The position numbers were made by a program, and so were the translations under genes. Shown piece after piece: positions 51,765-60,384 of a stretch of DNA of 64,000 bases. The notes below the pieces were generated by a model that was not told the origin of the DNA, ran no database searches, and saw nothing but the letters and a program-made list of their open reading frames with translations. Every line of letters begins with the position of its first letter. Positions within the stretch are counted from its first letter, which is position 1. Source of the DNA: Aquibacillus albus (GTDB taxonomy: Bacteria; Bacillota; Bacilli; Bacillales; Amphibacillaceae); NCBI RefSeq assembly GCF_016908325.1, contig NZ_JAFBDR010000002.1, forward strand, positions 1-64,000. Reading direction: 5' to 3'.

Positions 51765-52496
51765 ATGACAGAGATCATTCGAGCACTAATTGTAGATGAT
51801 GAGCGTTATGCACGTGATGAGTTAAAGCATTTATTAAGTGGTTATCCTTCTATACAAGTGATTGGAGAGGCGGATTCAGGGGAAGGGGCAATCATGAAAT
51901 CAATCAAGGACCAGCCAGATGTTGTTTTTCTAGATGTGGAAATGCCAAAGATGAATGGCATGGAAGCTGCTAAATCATTATTGGAGTTGAAAAAATCACC
52001 GTTGATTGTGTTTGCTACAGCATATCCGGAATTTGCCGCAGAAGCATTCCGTTATGAAGCAATTGACTACTTATTAAAGCCTTATGATGAGGAGCAGTTA
52101 AAGGATACAATCGACCGAATCCAGAAAAAGTTCTTCGTTTCATCGGCAATAGAAACAACGAATACCTTGGGAAAGCTTGCAGTAGAAGATGAAGGAGAAA
52201 TCACCTACATTGTACCAACAGATATTTACTATATTTACCGAGAAGAAAAAGTATCAAGAATTATTACAAAAACAGGTACATTTGATGTAAAAACACCGTT
52301 AAAGGATTTAGAAAAACGCTTAGCCCCTTACTCCTTTTTCAGAATTCATAAAAGCTATCTTGTCAACCTGAATCATGTTTCGAAGCTTACCCCATGGTTT
52401 AACGGTGCCTATCACTTGGAACTGAGAGATATGGAAGAAACGCTCGCTGTCAGCAGAAACTACGTGAAAGCCTTACGCCAAGCACTCGAACTATAA
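51765..52496 (+). CDS. lytT: LytTR-family response regulator
   Basis: A 243-residue regulator with a receiver domain (Asp57 in VVFLDVEMP, acidic VDDE at 10-13) and a C-terminal LytTR DNA-binding domain (about 140-243: IVPTDIYYIYREEKV, FFRIHKSYLVNL, LAVSRNYVKAL). ATG 51765 lies seven bases after GGAGGT, two bases beyond the kinase stop. Its target is very probably the next gene: two direct repeats of ACATGTTAATC lie upstream of cstA in the spacing LytTR proteins bind. Confidence 0.94.
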   Translation: MTEIIRALIVDDERYARDELKHLLSGYPSIQVIGEADSGEGAIMKSIKDQPDVVFLDVEMPKMNGMEAAKSLLELKKSPLIVFATAYPEFAAEAFRYEAIDYLLKPYDEEQLKDTIDRIQKKFFVSSAIETTNTLGKLAVEDEGEITYIVPTDIYYIYREEKVSRIITKTGTFDVKTPLKDLEKRLAPYSFFRIHKSYLVNLNHVSKLTPWFNGAYHLELRDMEETLAVSRNYVKALRQALEL

Positions 52497-52530
52497 TTTT
52501 ACTTCCCATCCTTGACCAAGCCTGTTTTCC

Positions 52531-52568
52531 GACAAAATTCGTGCAATTTCGGGCGGTGGCAGGCACCG
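52531..52568. repeat. GACAAAATT plus CGGTG..CACCG repeat element
   Basis: GACAAAATTCGTGCAATTTC is followed by CGGTGGCAGGCACCG, a degenerate copy of the mixed element at 39652-39692. It lies just upstream of the LytT site. Confidence 0.6.
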
Positions 52569-52585
52569 TTTAACCTCTTCATTCT

Positions 52586-52617
52586 ACATGTTAATCACTG
52601 ATTTTAACATGTTAATC
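52586..52617. promoter_or_regulatory. Tandem LytT binding site before cstA
   Basis: ACATGTTAATC occurs at 52586-52596 and again at 52607-52617, 21 bp start to start (two helical turns). This is the direct-repeat geometry of LytTR/AgrA-type sites, and it sits immediately upstream of the cstA promoter. Confidence 0.75.
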
Positions 52618-52647
52618 CAAAGTTCCCTTTTTTGCTGCTTTTTGTTT

Positions 52648-52668
52648 TATAATGTGAATACGCTTTCA
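52648..52668 (+). promoter_or_regulatory. cstA -10 box overlapped by a cre site
   Basis: TATAAT (52648-52653) has no good -35, as expected for an activator-dependent promoter. TGAATACGCTTTCA (52655-52668), over the start point, matches cre at 13 of 14 positions, suggesting repression by CcpA. Confidence 0.65.
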
Positions 52669-52690
52669 TCGAGACGAGGAGGTTTACAAA

Positions 52691-54139
52691 ATGATAACAT
52701 TTCTATTTGGAATTATATTATTAATTGTTGGTTATTTTACGTATGGTAAATTTGTAGAAAAGGTATTCGGTGTCAAAGACCGTGCGACACCTGCTTTTAC
52801 ACATAAAGATGGTGTCGATTATCTGCCGATGAACACACGGAAAAATTCATTAATTCAGTTATTAAACATTGCTGGTGTTGGTCCTATTTTCGGTCCAATC
52901 ATGGGTGCATTGTATGGACCTGTTGCCTTCTTATGGATCGTATTTGGTTGTATTTTTGCAGGGGCTGTTCATGATTATTTAACTGGGATGATTTCGATTC
53001 GTAATCGTGGGGCACATTTGCCTGAACTAGCTGGTAAATTTTTAGGAAAAGTAATGAAGCATGTCGTGAATGTGTTTGCCGTTTTACTTTTACTATTAGT
53101 TGGAACCGTTTTCGTTACTGCTCCGGCTGGATTGCTTCATAACATGATGAGCGGCTGGGCAACAATGGGACTTATTATCGGGGCAATTTTCGTTTACTAC
53201 CTGTTTGCGACGTTACTTCCTATCGATAAAATTATTGGGCGTTTTTACCCTATTTTCGGTGCACTATTAATGATTAGTGCGATCGGGGTTGGAATTGGTC
53301 TAGTCGTTACTGGAGCTCCAATTCCTGAAATCAGTTTATCAAACTTTCATCCAGATAACGCACCAATTTTTCCATTACTATTCTTGACTATTTCCTGTGG
53401 TGCTTTATCAGGTTTCCATGCAACACAAACGCCTATCATCTCTCGTACAACACAAGGTGAGAAACAAGGCCGTAAAATATTCTATGGCATGATGATTGCA
53501 GAAGGTGTTATCGCTATGATTTGGGCTGCAGCAGCTATGAGCTTATTTAATGGTCCAACTGGTTTGAACGAATTACTTGCTAACGGAGGACCTGCAGCAG
53601 TAGTAAGTGAAGCATCAATCTTAATGCTTGGAGCTATTGGCGGTACGCTTGCAGTACTAGGTGTTATAGTGTTACCAATCACATCTGGTGACACAGCGTT
53701 TCGAAGTGCACGTATGATCATTGGTGATTACATTAACCTATCGCAAAAGAAAATTGCCAACCGTTTGTGGATTGCGGTTCCGTTGTTTGTGATTTCCTTT
53801 GCACTAACAAAAATTGATTTCACCTTATTATGGCGCTATTTCTCTTACGCCAACCAAACAACAGCTGTTATCGCACTGTTTGTAGGAGCAATGTTCTTAT
53901 ATATTTCGAAAAAGAACTATTGGATTGCATTGATTCCTGGTATCTTCATGTTGCTTGCGACAATGACTTATATTCTAAATGCGCCGATTGGTTTCGGATT
54001 AGCATTAAGTACCTCCTATATAGGAGCCGCCATCATATCAACTGTACTAGTCGTTGTCTTTTTCCGAGCAGCTAAAAAGGCACGCAACAATAACCTTCCA
54101 CTGGAAGAAGACATTTCTAATTGGAATAACGCAGCATAA
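52691..54139 (+). CDS. cstA: CstA-family peptide/pyruvate transporter
   Basis: A 482-residue membrane protein with about 13 helices. The CstA signature is clear: NIAGVGPIFGPIMGALYGPVAFLWIVFG, AGAVHDYLTGM, GFHATQTPIISRTT and LPITSGDTAFRSARMIIGDY. CstA/BtsT proteins import pyruvate and, in some reports, peptides. It is short like the Bacillaceae form and lacks the long C-terminal part of enterobacterial CstA. GACGAGGAGGTTTACAAA precedes ATG. Placement after lytST with a LytT-type site argues for a pyruvate-sensing uptake module like BtsSR-BtsT. Confidence 0.92.
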   Translation: MITFLFGIILLIVGYFTYGKFVEKVFGVKDRATPAFTHKDGVDYLPMNTRKNSLIQLLNIAGVGPIFGPIMGALYGPVAFLWIVFGCIFAGAVHDYLTGMISIRNRGAHLPELAGKFLGKVMKHVVNVFAVLLLLLVGTVFVTAPAGLLHNMMSGWATMGLIIGAIFVYYLFATLLPIDKIIGRFYPIFGALLMISAIGVGIGLVVTGAPIPEISLSNFHPDNAPIFPLLFLTISCGALSGFHATQTPIISRTTQGEKQGRKIFYGMMIAEGVIAMIWAAAAMSLFNGPTGLNELLANGGPAAVVSEASILMLGAIGGTLAVLGVIVLPITSGDTAFRSARMIIGDYINLSQKKIANRLWIAVPLFVISFALTKIDFTLLWRYFSYANQTTAVIALFVGAMFLYISKKNYWIALIPGIFMLLATMTYILNAPIGFGLALSTSYIGAAIISTVLVVVFFRAAKKARNNNLPLEEDISNWNNAA

Positions 54140-54144
54140 TGAAC

Positions 54145-54175
54145 AAAAGCTTCGGCATGGGCCGAAGCTTTTTCT
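54145..54175 (+). terminator. Terminator of cstA
   Basis: AAAAGCTTCGGC (54145-54156) pairs with GCCGAAGCTTTT (54161-54172), followed by further T residues (TCTTTT). Confidence 0.9.
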
Positions 54176-54195
54176 TTTAATACTGTCCTCCCAGC

Positions 54196-54240
54196 GAAGA
54201 CAAATTGACCACTTTGTCCACGGGCGGGGTCAGACCCCTT
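54196..54240. repeat. GACAAA hairpin plus GGGGTCAGACCCC palindrome
   Basis: GACAAA...TTTGTC (54199-54218), CCACGGGC, then GGGGTCAGACCCC (54226-54238). It is nearly the same string as 49966-50012. It lies directly after the last gene of the Pel-type operon on the minus strand. Confidence 0.85.
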
Positions 54241-54245
54241 TGCAA

Positions 54246-54929
54246 TTATGTGGCGTAGTTGCCGTTGTATTGGACGAGGGATACGTCTTGGACGCCTTCG
54301 ATGGTTGAGATTTTGTCGACGAATGTGGTGTTGTCGATTTTTAGTTTGAGTTCGACGGTTAGTTCTGTGATTTCGTCTCGGGTGATTTTTGATTTAATCG
54401 TATGGGTTTTCAGTTTATTTAGTTCTTGTTTCACTTCGTAGTAGGCTTTCATATTGTATTGGACAATCAGCAAATACGTGTGTCTTTCTGTTTTCTTTTT
54501 GGATAGGAGCACAATCACGATTCCTACAAATATCGAGCCAATCGTGACGACTTCATAAAATCTTGCACCAGCAGCAATACCAACCGAAATCGCCCAAAAC
54601 ATAAATACAATATCGAGAGGATCCTTGATCGCTGTCCGGAACCGAACAATACTCAGGGCACCAACCATCCCTAGTGATAAGACAATATTGGTGCTAATCG
54701 TCATGATGACAATCGTCGTAATCATCGTCATTAAAACGAGGGTCATATTAAAGTTGTGGCTGTACACGACGCCTTGGTAGGTTTTTTTATAAATCCAAAA
54801 AATAAATAATCCAATCAAAAAAGACACAATAAGTGGAATGACAATATTTATAATCGAAATACGGGCAAATTCTTCTACGTTAAGAAAATTTTCATTAAAT
54901 ACGTCATTGAAATTAAATTGCTCCGGCAT
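54246..54929 (-). CDS. DUF4956 membrane protein
   Basis: A 227-residue protein of the DUF4956 family: three to four helices in residues 25-155 with the conserved core LGMVGALSIVRFRTAIKDP and FWAISVGIAAGARFYEV. A cytoplasmic alpha/beta tail ends VQYNGNYAT. Function is unknown; members very often sit beside VTC-domain and CotH genes, as here. ATG 54929 follows GGAGGGGAG by nine bases. A longer frame to 54983 overlaps the VTC gene and contains this ribosome site. It is the last gene of the operon. Confidence 0.88.
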   Translation of the reverse strand: MPEQFNFNDVFNENFLNVEEFARISIINIVIPLIVSFLIGLFIFWIYKKTYQGVVYSHNFNMTLVLMTMITTIVIMTISTNIVLSLGMVGALSIVRFRTAIKDPLDIVFMFWAISVGIAAGARFYEVVTIGSIFVGIVIVLLSKKKTERHTYLLIVQYNMKAYYEVKQELNKLKTHTIKSKITRDEITELTVELKLKIDNTTFVDKISTIEGVQDVSLVQYNGNYAT

Positions 54930-54951
54930 AGCTAGCGGCTCCCCTCCGAAA

Positions 54952-55698
54952 TCATTGTTTAAAAAAATCCATCCCTGCTTCACGGCAAATCACATATTTT
55001 GAAATAGCGGAACGTTCATGACTATCTAGGTGCAATATTCTTCTAATATAAGATGGTAAATACTCGTTAAATTTCACTTCCATAATTAGCTTTGGAAAGG
55101 TAAGTGCTTCCTTCGTAACAAGGCTTGGATTAAATACATCTAGTGAGTTTGTACTTGCACTAAGCTGCTTATCAAAAGTAATCCGAACTTCACTTTCCTC
55201 TCCTACATAAGCCTCCCGCGTATAATCAACAATTACCTTGGGTGTTAACCTTTCGCTCCGCAATAATAAATAAAAATCACGGTACAAATAAGATCCTTCT
55301 TTGTCTCTTAAAAATTGATAATCTCGCTTTCTTAGTTTACTATATTCTGCTCTCGTTATCGGAGCGGACTCTTTGCATATGTACTCTCCGTAGCGATGCT
55401 TTCTCTCTAATTTAATGACAGAATCACTCTTGTTATATGTCCGAATTCGGATCTTTTTTCGCTTTAACAACCCATAGCTTTTTTGATATAAATCATCATC
55501 ATAGATATTATCAAAATAAAGACTACGAATAAGGTATCCTTTTTCACTGACAGCATGTTTATCCTGCGGAAGCACTGTACCAATGCGCTTTCGCAAAATT
55601 TCATAGTCCAGTTGATTTATATAATATTTCAGTTCATGGCGAAATTTTTTGTTAATCCCTGAAAGCTCGTGTTGTCGCTTCGGTTGGTACCTGTGCAT
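54952..55698 (-). CDS. VTC-domain protein (polyphosphate polymerase-like)
   Basis: A 248-residue protein with the VTC triphosphate-tunnel fold. Basic and acidic tunnel motifs are visible: FRHELKYYIN, IRSLYFDN, KIRIRTYN, IKLERKHR, VDYTREAYV, VRITFDK and the closing LIMEVKFNEYLP. In yeast Vtc4 this fold makes polyphosphate from ATP; bacterial stand-alone copies are uncharacterised. The ExExK-like elements and Lys/Arg pairs seem retained, so activity is plausible. AGAGGGGATATGC precedes ATG. It lies 13 bases after cotH and 22 bases before the DUF4956 gene. Confidence 0.88.
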   Translation of the reverse strand: MHRYQPKRQHELSGINKKFRHELKYYINQLDYEILRKRIGTVLPQDKHAVSEKGYLIRSLYFDNIYDDDLYQKSYGLLKRKKIRIRTYNKSDSVIKLERKHRYGEYICKESAPITRAEYSKLRKRDYQFLRDKEGSYLYRDFYLLLRSERLTPKVIVDYTREAYVGEESEVRITFDKQLSASTNSLDVFNPSLVTKEALTFPKLIMEVKFNEYLPSYIRRILHLDSHERSAISKYVICREAGMDFFKQ

Positions 55699-55711
55699 GC
55701 ATATCCCCTCT

Positions 55712-57418
55712 TTATTGATTGATAAATTCCTTTAGCCCCCAGTGGTAGCTTCCTTCTCTATCAATAAAACGATCAAATGGTATTTGTTGATTTCCATGCT
55801 CGTCGCTAACGAGTACACGCCAATATAAACGCCCTTCTGGAAGATCACGAACGGTTGTACTTGTTCCTAGCAAGTCAGCTTGTTCATGAATAACCGTTTC
55901 AAACGATGTATCCTCGCTGATTTGAAAAGTGTAGCTTAAATCATCTCCTTGGATGTCGTACGCATACTCCCAATTAAACGTGTATCCGCCATTTTTTTCT
56001 ACAGCAGAACCGAGAAAAATCGGCATAGGATGTTCAAGCTGTTCCTCATAGATTGCTTTATTCTTTTCCAACTCATTAACTAGATCGTAAAACTCAGCAT
56101 CAAAGTCCTCTAATTCAATAGGAAAATACGTCAAATCTGGTGGCTGTGAAACGAGCTCTTTTACGATTGGATAATAATTGTCTAATAAACGTTCCACTTC
56201 TTTTTCATTAATATAAGCAGCCAGCTCTTCTATTTTTTCATTCAAAGCAGCGACATTTTCCGGGTTCTTAAAGTATCGTTTGTGAAGAACCGTTCCCCAA
56301 TATCTCGCCAGCCCTGTTTGCCATGCTGGAACATACCGACCCCTTTCCTCATACCAGCCAAATCCTTTATCGTAATCCCACGGAATAAAGTACCACTTAT
56401 CTGTGTTCGGCGGACTATAGAGGTAATAGTTCGTTGACATCGTATCAATGTTGCCAAATAAGATATTGGTTGCAATCCATGTTAAGTAATTGTCTTTATC
56501 AAAATACTGCTCCACAACGTCATCCATATTTCGCTTGGTGTCATTGACCGCTTGAAGCATTTCTATTAGGCCCGAATGATCATCACTGCCTTTTATTTCT
56601 AAAATTCTCTCGAAAGCTTCCTCATTGTAGGTAGGATCATCTTTGACTTTTATCGTGTCTTCATATCGAAAAAATTCAAACCTGGATGCTTTATATAAAT
56701 TTCCATACGGGTTCAGTCCATGCGCATTTAAATATCTTTCATTCGCTTGCTCCACATGTGTGTATAACCCATAAGACTCAAAGGAGGATGCACCTGCAGT
56801 CAAATCCTTCACATGTATTTCAACGAATTGTGTACGCATACTAATAAAATCGGGAATCGTTTTGAACAAATCAAAGGCTAGCTTATTTTTCACCCGAGTA
56901 ATGTCATCCGCATGCTTATTCAAATTTAAATTGTTCTGCCCTCTCCAAAGTCCGGCACTATCCTTCAATTTAATTTTATAGGATTTCTGTACTTCTAATT
57001 TACTTGAGTTTCCACGTATTTGAATCGTTGCATTTCCATTTGGAACATTGCCTTTCATTTTTTTGCTCGGGCCATTTTCGTCACCAAGCTGAAAAATAAC
57101 ATGTAGTACAGGACTATCCTCATCTTGATCATGGAACTGGTAAAATTCATTCATCTCGTAAAAGCTAGGGTCACCAGCGCTTTGCTCATCTAAAATCGTC
57201 ACGTAAAAATGCTCGAGCGATCCTTCCTCGTCTTCCTTATAAATCCGCTTATCCTCCATGACTAGATCTGACGTCGAACCTTGCTCTGCCGAATCTTCTT
57301 TGGTAGCCGATTGTTCCGAGGAAGCATCTTCTATCGGGTCCGCTGTCAGGTAAGCGCATGCGGATAGCAACACGATGACGACGATAAACATGCCAAGTAT
57401 GAATAATTTTTGCTGCAT
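55712..57418 (-). CDS. CotH-family lipoprotein kinase-like protein
   Basis: A 568-residue protein with a lipobox LLSAC signal and an acidic linker, so it faces outward. A CotH domain follows with IQIRGNSS, KSYKIKLKD and NLNKHADDITRVKNKLAFDLF. It also has YGLYTHVEQANERYL, and WDYDKGFGW at 347-355 with the metal-binding Asp pair. CotH of spores is an atypical kinase that phosphorylates secreted proteins. A C-terminal Fn3-like module (about 475-568) is added. Being extracellular and tied to Pel genes, it could modify exported protein or matrix rather than spore coat. Confidence 0.88.
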   Translation of the reverse strand: MQQKLFILGMFIVVIVLLSACAYLTADPIEDASSEQSATKEDSAEQGSTSDLVMEDKRIYKEDEEGSLEHFYVTILDEQSAGDPSFYEMNEFYQFHDQDEDSPVLHVIFQLGDENGPSKKMKGNVPNGNATIQIRGNSSKLEVQKSYKIKLKDSAGLWRGQNNLNLNKHADDITRVKNKLAFDLFKTIPDFISMRTQFVEIHVKDLTAGASSFESYGLYTHVEQANERYLNAHGLNPYGNLYKASRFEFFRYEDTIKVKDDPTYNEEAFERILEIKGSDDHSGLIEMLQAVNDTKRNMDDVVEQYFDKDNYLTWIATNILFGNIDTMSTNYYLYSPPNTDKWYFIPWDYDKGFGWYEERGRYVPAWQTGLARYWGTVLHKRYFKNPENVAALNEKIEELAAYINEKEVERLLDNYYPIVKELVSQPPDLTYFPIELEDFDAEFYDLVNELEKNKAIYEEQLEHPMPIFLGSAVEKNGGYTFNWEYAYDIQGDDLSYTFQISEDTSFETVIHEQADLLGTSTTVRDLPEGRLYWRVLVSDEHGNQQIPFDRFIDREGSYHWGLKEFINQ

Positions 57419-57541
57419 CGCAAAACCCTCCCTTCAAGTGCGTGTTTAAAAAGGTCGATAAATTCGGAGCTTCTAGCATCGGAGTGTAGGCTTTCCCTAC
57501 ATGAAACGAATACGCAGCTTATCATTTGGTAATACATCCTC

Positions 57542-58972
57542 TTACAAATGCTTCAACCGTTTTAATAGCCCTTCAGTTTTCGTCTTTTTTTCCACATATA
57601 CGACTGGCTGTGAACAATACGTATAATAGTCAATATTCGTCAGGTATCGCATTAAACTGAAAATCGCAACACACAAGGCGACAAATGCACCTAAAAAGAC
57701 GGGTAAACCATAAAACCCGAACCTCATTCCTAAAATGGAAAAGACAACAACTGAAATAGCGAACAAGCTTGATGTAAAGAAAGCGCCCTTTTGGTAATCA
57801 AAATACAATAATATAAGTAGAATGATTTGCATCAGACTAAAAAATAAATTTCCTAACGTTAACATTGTAAAAATATGAACTTGGTCTGCTGTCATCCCAA
57901 TCGTCGGCAGTAATTGAACGCCTAGTGTAAAGGCAAAAAAGATAACGAATAGCTGCACTTCAGCAACCAATGTCAATTCTAAGGAAACGACCTTAAATAA
58001 CCGATCTTTTGCCGTTGAAATATCACGAAAGGAAAACGAATGTAATATCCGGTGGTAATACCTTTTGTACGCTTCATAAAAAGTCGTTTCCACGGACACC
58101 ATAAATAAAACCGTTGCTGGAAGAATGGTTAAAATAGCAAAAAAGACAGGCACATCATAATATGGTGCATAATAGAACGTTTCACCGATCATTTCCTGAT
58201 ACTCACTTTGCCAAATGACGAAATGGTGTCCATACAGTCCAATACTGAAAAACATACCACTGAATAATAGCAATGGATATTTTTCTATATAAATCAGGAA
58301 TAGAAAATATTTCTGATTATCGATGTGAAAATAAGCTCGGATATAATTTGTAAATAAAAGAATGATGACAAAAAAACCGATATCCAAACAAAGAAACAGT
58401 GCTGTAGCAGTCATCCACTTTAATGTAAATAAGCAAAAAACAATCAACCCAACTGCAACAGCTATTCCAATCAAAAAGCTTTTCACTATTTTCATATAGT
58501 CTTTTAATGCAGAGACATACATACTCTGAATCCAAATAATAATTAATTCGACAAAAAATGAATAAGTTGCCAGCTTAAACAACAGGGGTAATGGCGAGCT
58601 CCAATAAAACAAACATCCAGCAATAGCCCCGATCATCACACAAATACTGATTAAGCCGTACATCGATGAAAGCACGTTGTCTTCCTTTTTCAAAAAGGTT
58701 TGATCAGCGACAAACCGTGAAATCACGTAAGCAAATCCATTCGTAATCATCTGTGAAAAGATAAACGCATACATTGTGCCTGCCATAAAAAGCTCTGTTT
58801 CCTCAACTGAAGCACCTACCGATTCCATGATCAGCTTAGAAAATAAGATTAAGCATATACATATCGCCATCGGACCTACTGTGACAATGGAAGAATAGCT
58901 ATAGGCGCGAATGTTTTGAAACAATCCCGATTTGCTATACAGTTTTTTCAGTTGAAATCCTATTCCTGCCAT
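57542..58972 (-). CDS. pelG: PelG-like polysaccharide export membrane protein
   Basis: A 476-residue polytopic protein with about 12 helices, starting MAGIGFQLKKLYSKSGLFQN as PelG proteins do. PelG is a MATE/Wzx-like flippase partner that, with PelD and PelE, exports the polymer made by PelF. Family landmarks ITNGFAYVISRFVAD and VETTFYEAYKRYYHRIL are present. The gene overlaps pelF by 13 bases. The ribosome site lies within pelF. About 120 bases without a convincing gene separate it from cotH. Confidence 0.93.
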   Translation of the reverse strand: MAGIGFQLKKLYSKSGLFQNIRAYSYSSIVTVGPMAICICLILFSKLIMESVGASVEETELFMAGTMYAFIFSQMITNGFAYVISRFVADQTFLKKEDNVLSSMYGLISICVMIGAIAGCLFYWSSPLPLLFKLATYSFFVELIIIWIQSMYVSALKDYMKIVKSFLIGIAVAVGLIVFCLFTLKWMTATALFLCLDIGFFVIILLFTNYIRAYFHIDNQKYFLFLIYIEKYPLLLFSGMFFSIGLYGHHFVIWQSEYQEMIGETFYYAPYYDVPVFFAILTILPATVLFMVSVETTFYEAYKRYYHRILHSFSFRDISTAKDRLFKVVSLELTLVAEVQLFVIFFAFTLGVQLLPTIGMTADQVHIFTMLTLGNLFFSLMQIILLILLYFDYQKGAFFTSSLFAISVVVFSILGMRFGFYGLPVFLGAFVALCVAIFSLMRYLTNIDYYTYCSQPVVYVEKKTKTEGLLKRLKHL

Positions 58973-60384
58973 TGTACGCGCCCCTGTGCTTCATAGATAT
59001 TTTTGTATTGTTCAATAAAACCGTCTTTGCTGTAAAATGCTTTCACGCGCTTCCATCCGCTTCTCCCCATCTCTTCGCGCAGCTTTTGATCGCGACAAAG
59101 GGTAATGATTCCATCTGCAATGACGGAATAACTCATGACTGGAGCGACGAATCCCGCAGGTCCAAATGAATCATTCGTACCTTCAATCATTTCTCTGCAT
59201 GAACCAACATCGGTAGTTACCGACGGAATGCCAGCTGCCAAACCTTCCAGAATCGCAAAGGGTTGCCCTTCACTAATGCTTGTTAAGACAAGAATATCGA
59301 TACTTTTCATGTACTCCTTAATATTAATGGATCCAGTAAAAATTACGTCCTCCAATCCTTGTCTTTCAACAAAGCGGACACATTCCTCATAATATTCTGG
59401 CTCCTCATTTGTTGGACCCATCACAAAAAATTTGGCGTTAGGAACCTGTTCTTTTACAATCGCAAAGCTCTGCAGCATTGTTTTTATATCTTTAATTGGA
59501 ACGACACGAATAATCGCACCAATGTGAATCATTCCCTCTTCCTGGTGTAAAATCGGCAAATCTTCATAGTCCTCGACATGAACACCATTCGGTATGATCG
59601 TTGTTTTTTCTTTCGGACAACCTATTTCAACTTGAATTTCCTGGTTTCTTTCAAACATAGCAATCACGTTAGAAGCGTATCGATAGGCACAATTAGACAT
59701 GCTGTAAAAATAGCGAATCCATAAATCCTTTAAGTGTCCCTGAATCCATGTAGCTTTAATGATTTCCTCTTCCCGCTCTCTCGTATAAATTCCATGCTCG
59801 GTTAACATGTACGGTTTTTTATACATGTAGCTGGCAAGTCCACCAACGACACCTCCATATCCAGTCGACATGCTGTGATACAGGTCTGCCTTGGGTATCG
59901 GGTGCTCGATACAAAGGAATAACGGCAACACCATCGATCGGAGTGACCAGTATAATTCTGTAAATGGCAAATTTGGATATTTTTCCAGTGCTAGTTCGGA
60001 AATAATATCGAAAAAGTCTTTGCTCGTTAAAAAGTTAATGACATGGTCGATGCGCCCGCTTATAAACAAGGCGAAAACCGTATCCCAATCCGGTGTCTTG
60101 CTAACTAATATTGATTTGATCGCTTCCTTTTCCTTAGTGGAAATTCGATATCGCCTTCCCCATTTCATTTGATAATCTAAATAGGAATCGAGAAAAATTT
60201 CTTCCATATGAACGACATTTTCTGGGATATGATATTTGAATTGACCACGCTGTTTATGATCAGCACTGATGGCATATACGCTAAATTCAAATTGTGGCAA
60301 GCTTTCGATTAACATTTGCACCCAACTGGAAACGCCGCCCGTTACATATGGATATGAACCTTCAACAATGACACAAATTTTCAT
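58960..60384 (-). CDS. pelF: PelF-like GT4 glycosyltransferase
   Basis: A 474-residue cytoplasmic glycosyltransferase that would polymerise the Pel-type polysaccharide from UDP-sugars. Donor-binding GT4 signs are EGQPFAILE (Glu372-x7-Glu380), a GGVSSWVQMLIESLP nucleotide-sugar loop near residue 17 and HGIYTREREEEI, the PelF-specific block. AAGGGTCGTC precedes ATG. It starts four bases before the end of the preceding gene (ATGA) and runs into pelG. Confidence 0.95.
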   Translation of the reverse strand: MKICVIVEGSYPYVTGGVSSWVQMLIESLPQFEFSVYAISADHKQRGQFKYHIPENVVHMEEIFLDSYLDYQMKWGRRYRISTKEKEAIKSILVSKTPDWDTVFALFISGRIDHVINFLTSKDFFDIISELALEKYPNLPFTELYWSLRSMVLPLFLCIEHPIPKADLYHSMSTGYGGVVGGLASYMYKKPYMLTEHGIYTREREEEIIKATWIQGHLKDLWIRYFYSMSNCAYRYASNVIAMFERNQEIQVEIGCPKEKTTIIPNGVHVEDYEDLPILHQEEGMIHIGAIIRVVPIKDIKTMLQSFAIVKEQVPNAKFFVMGPTNEEPEYYEECVRFVERQGLEDVIFTGSINIKEYMKSIDILVLTSISEGQPFAILEGLAAGIPSVTTDVGSCREMIEGTNDSFGPAGFVAPVMSYSVIADGIITLCRDQKLREEMGRSGWKRVKAFYSKDGFIEQYKNIYEAQGRVQWQE

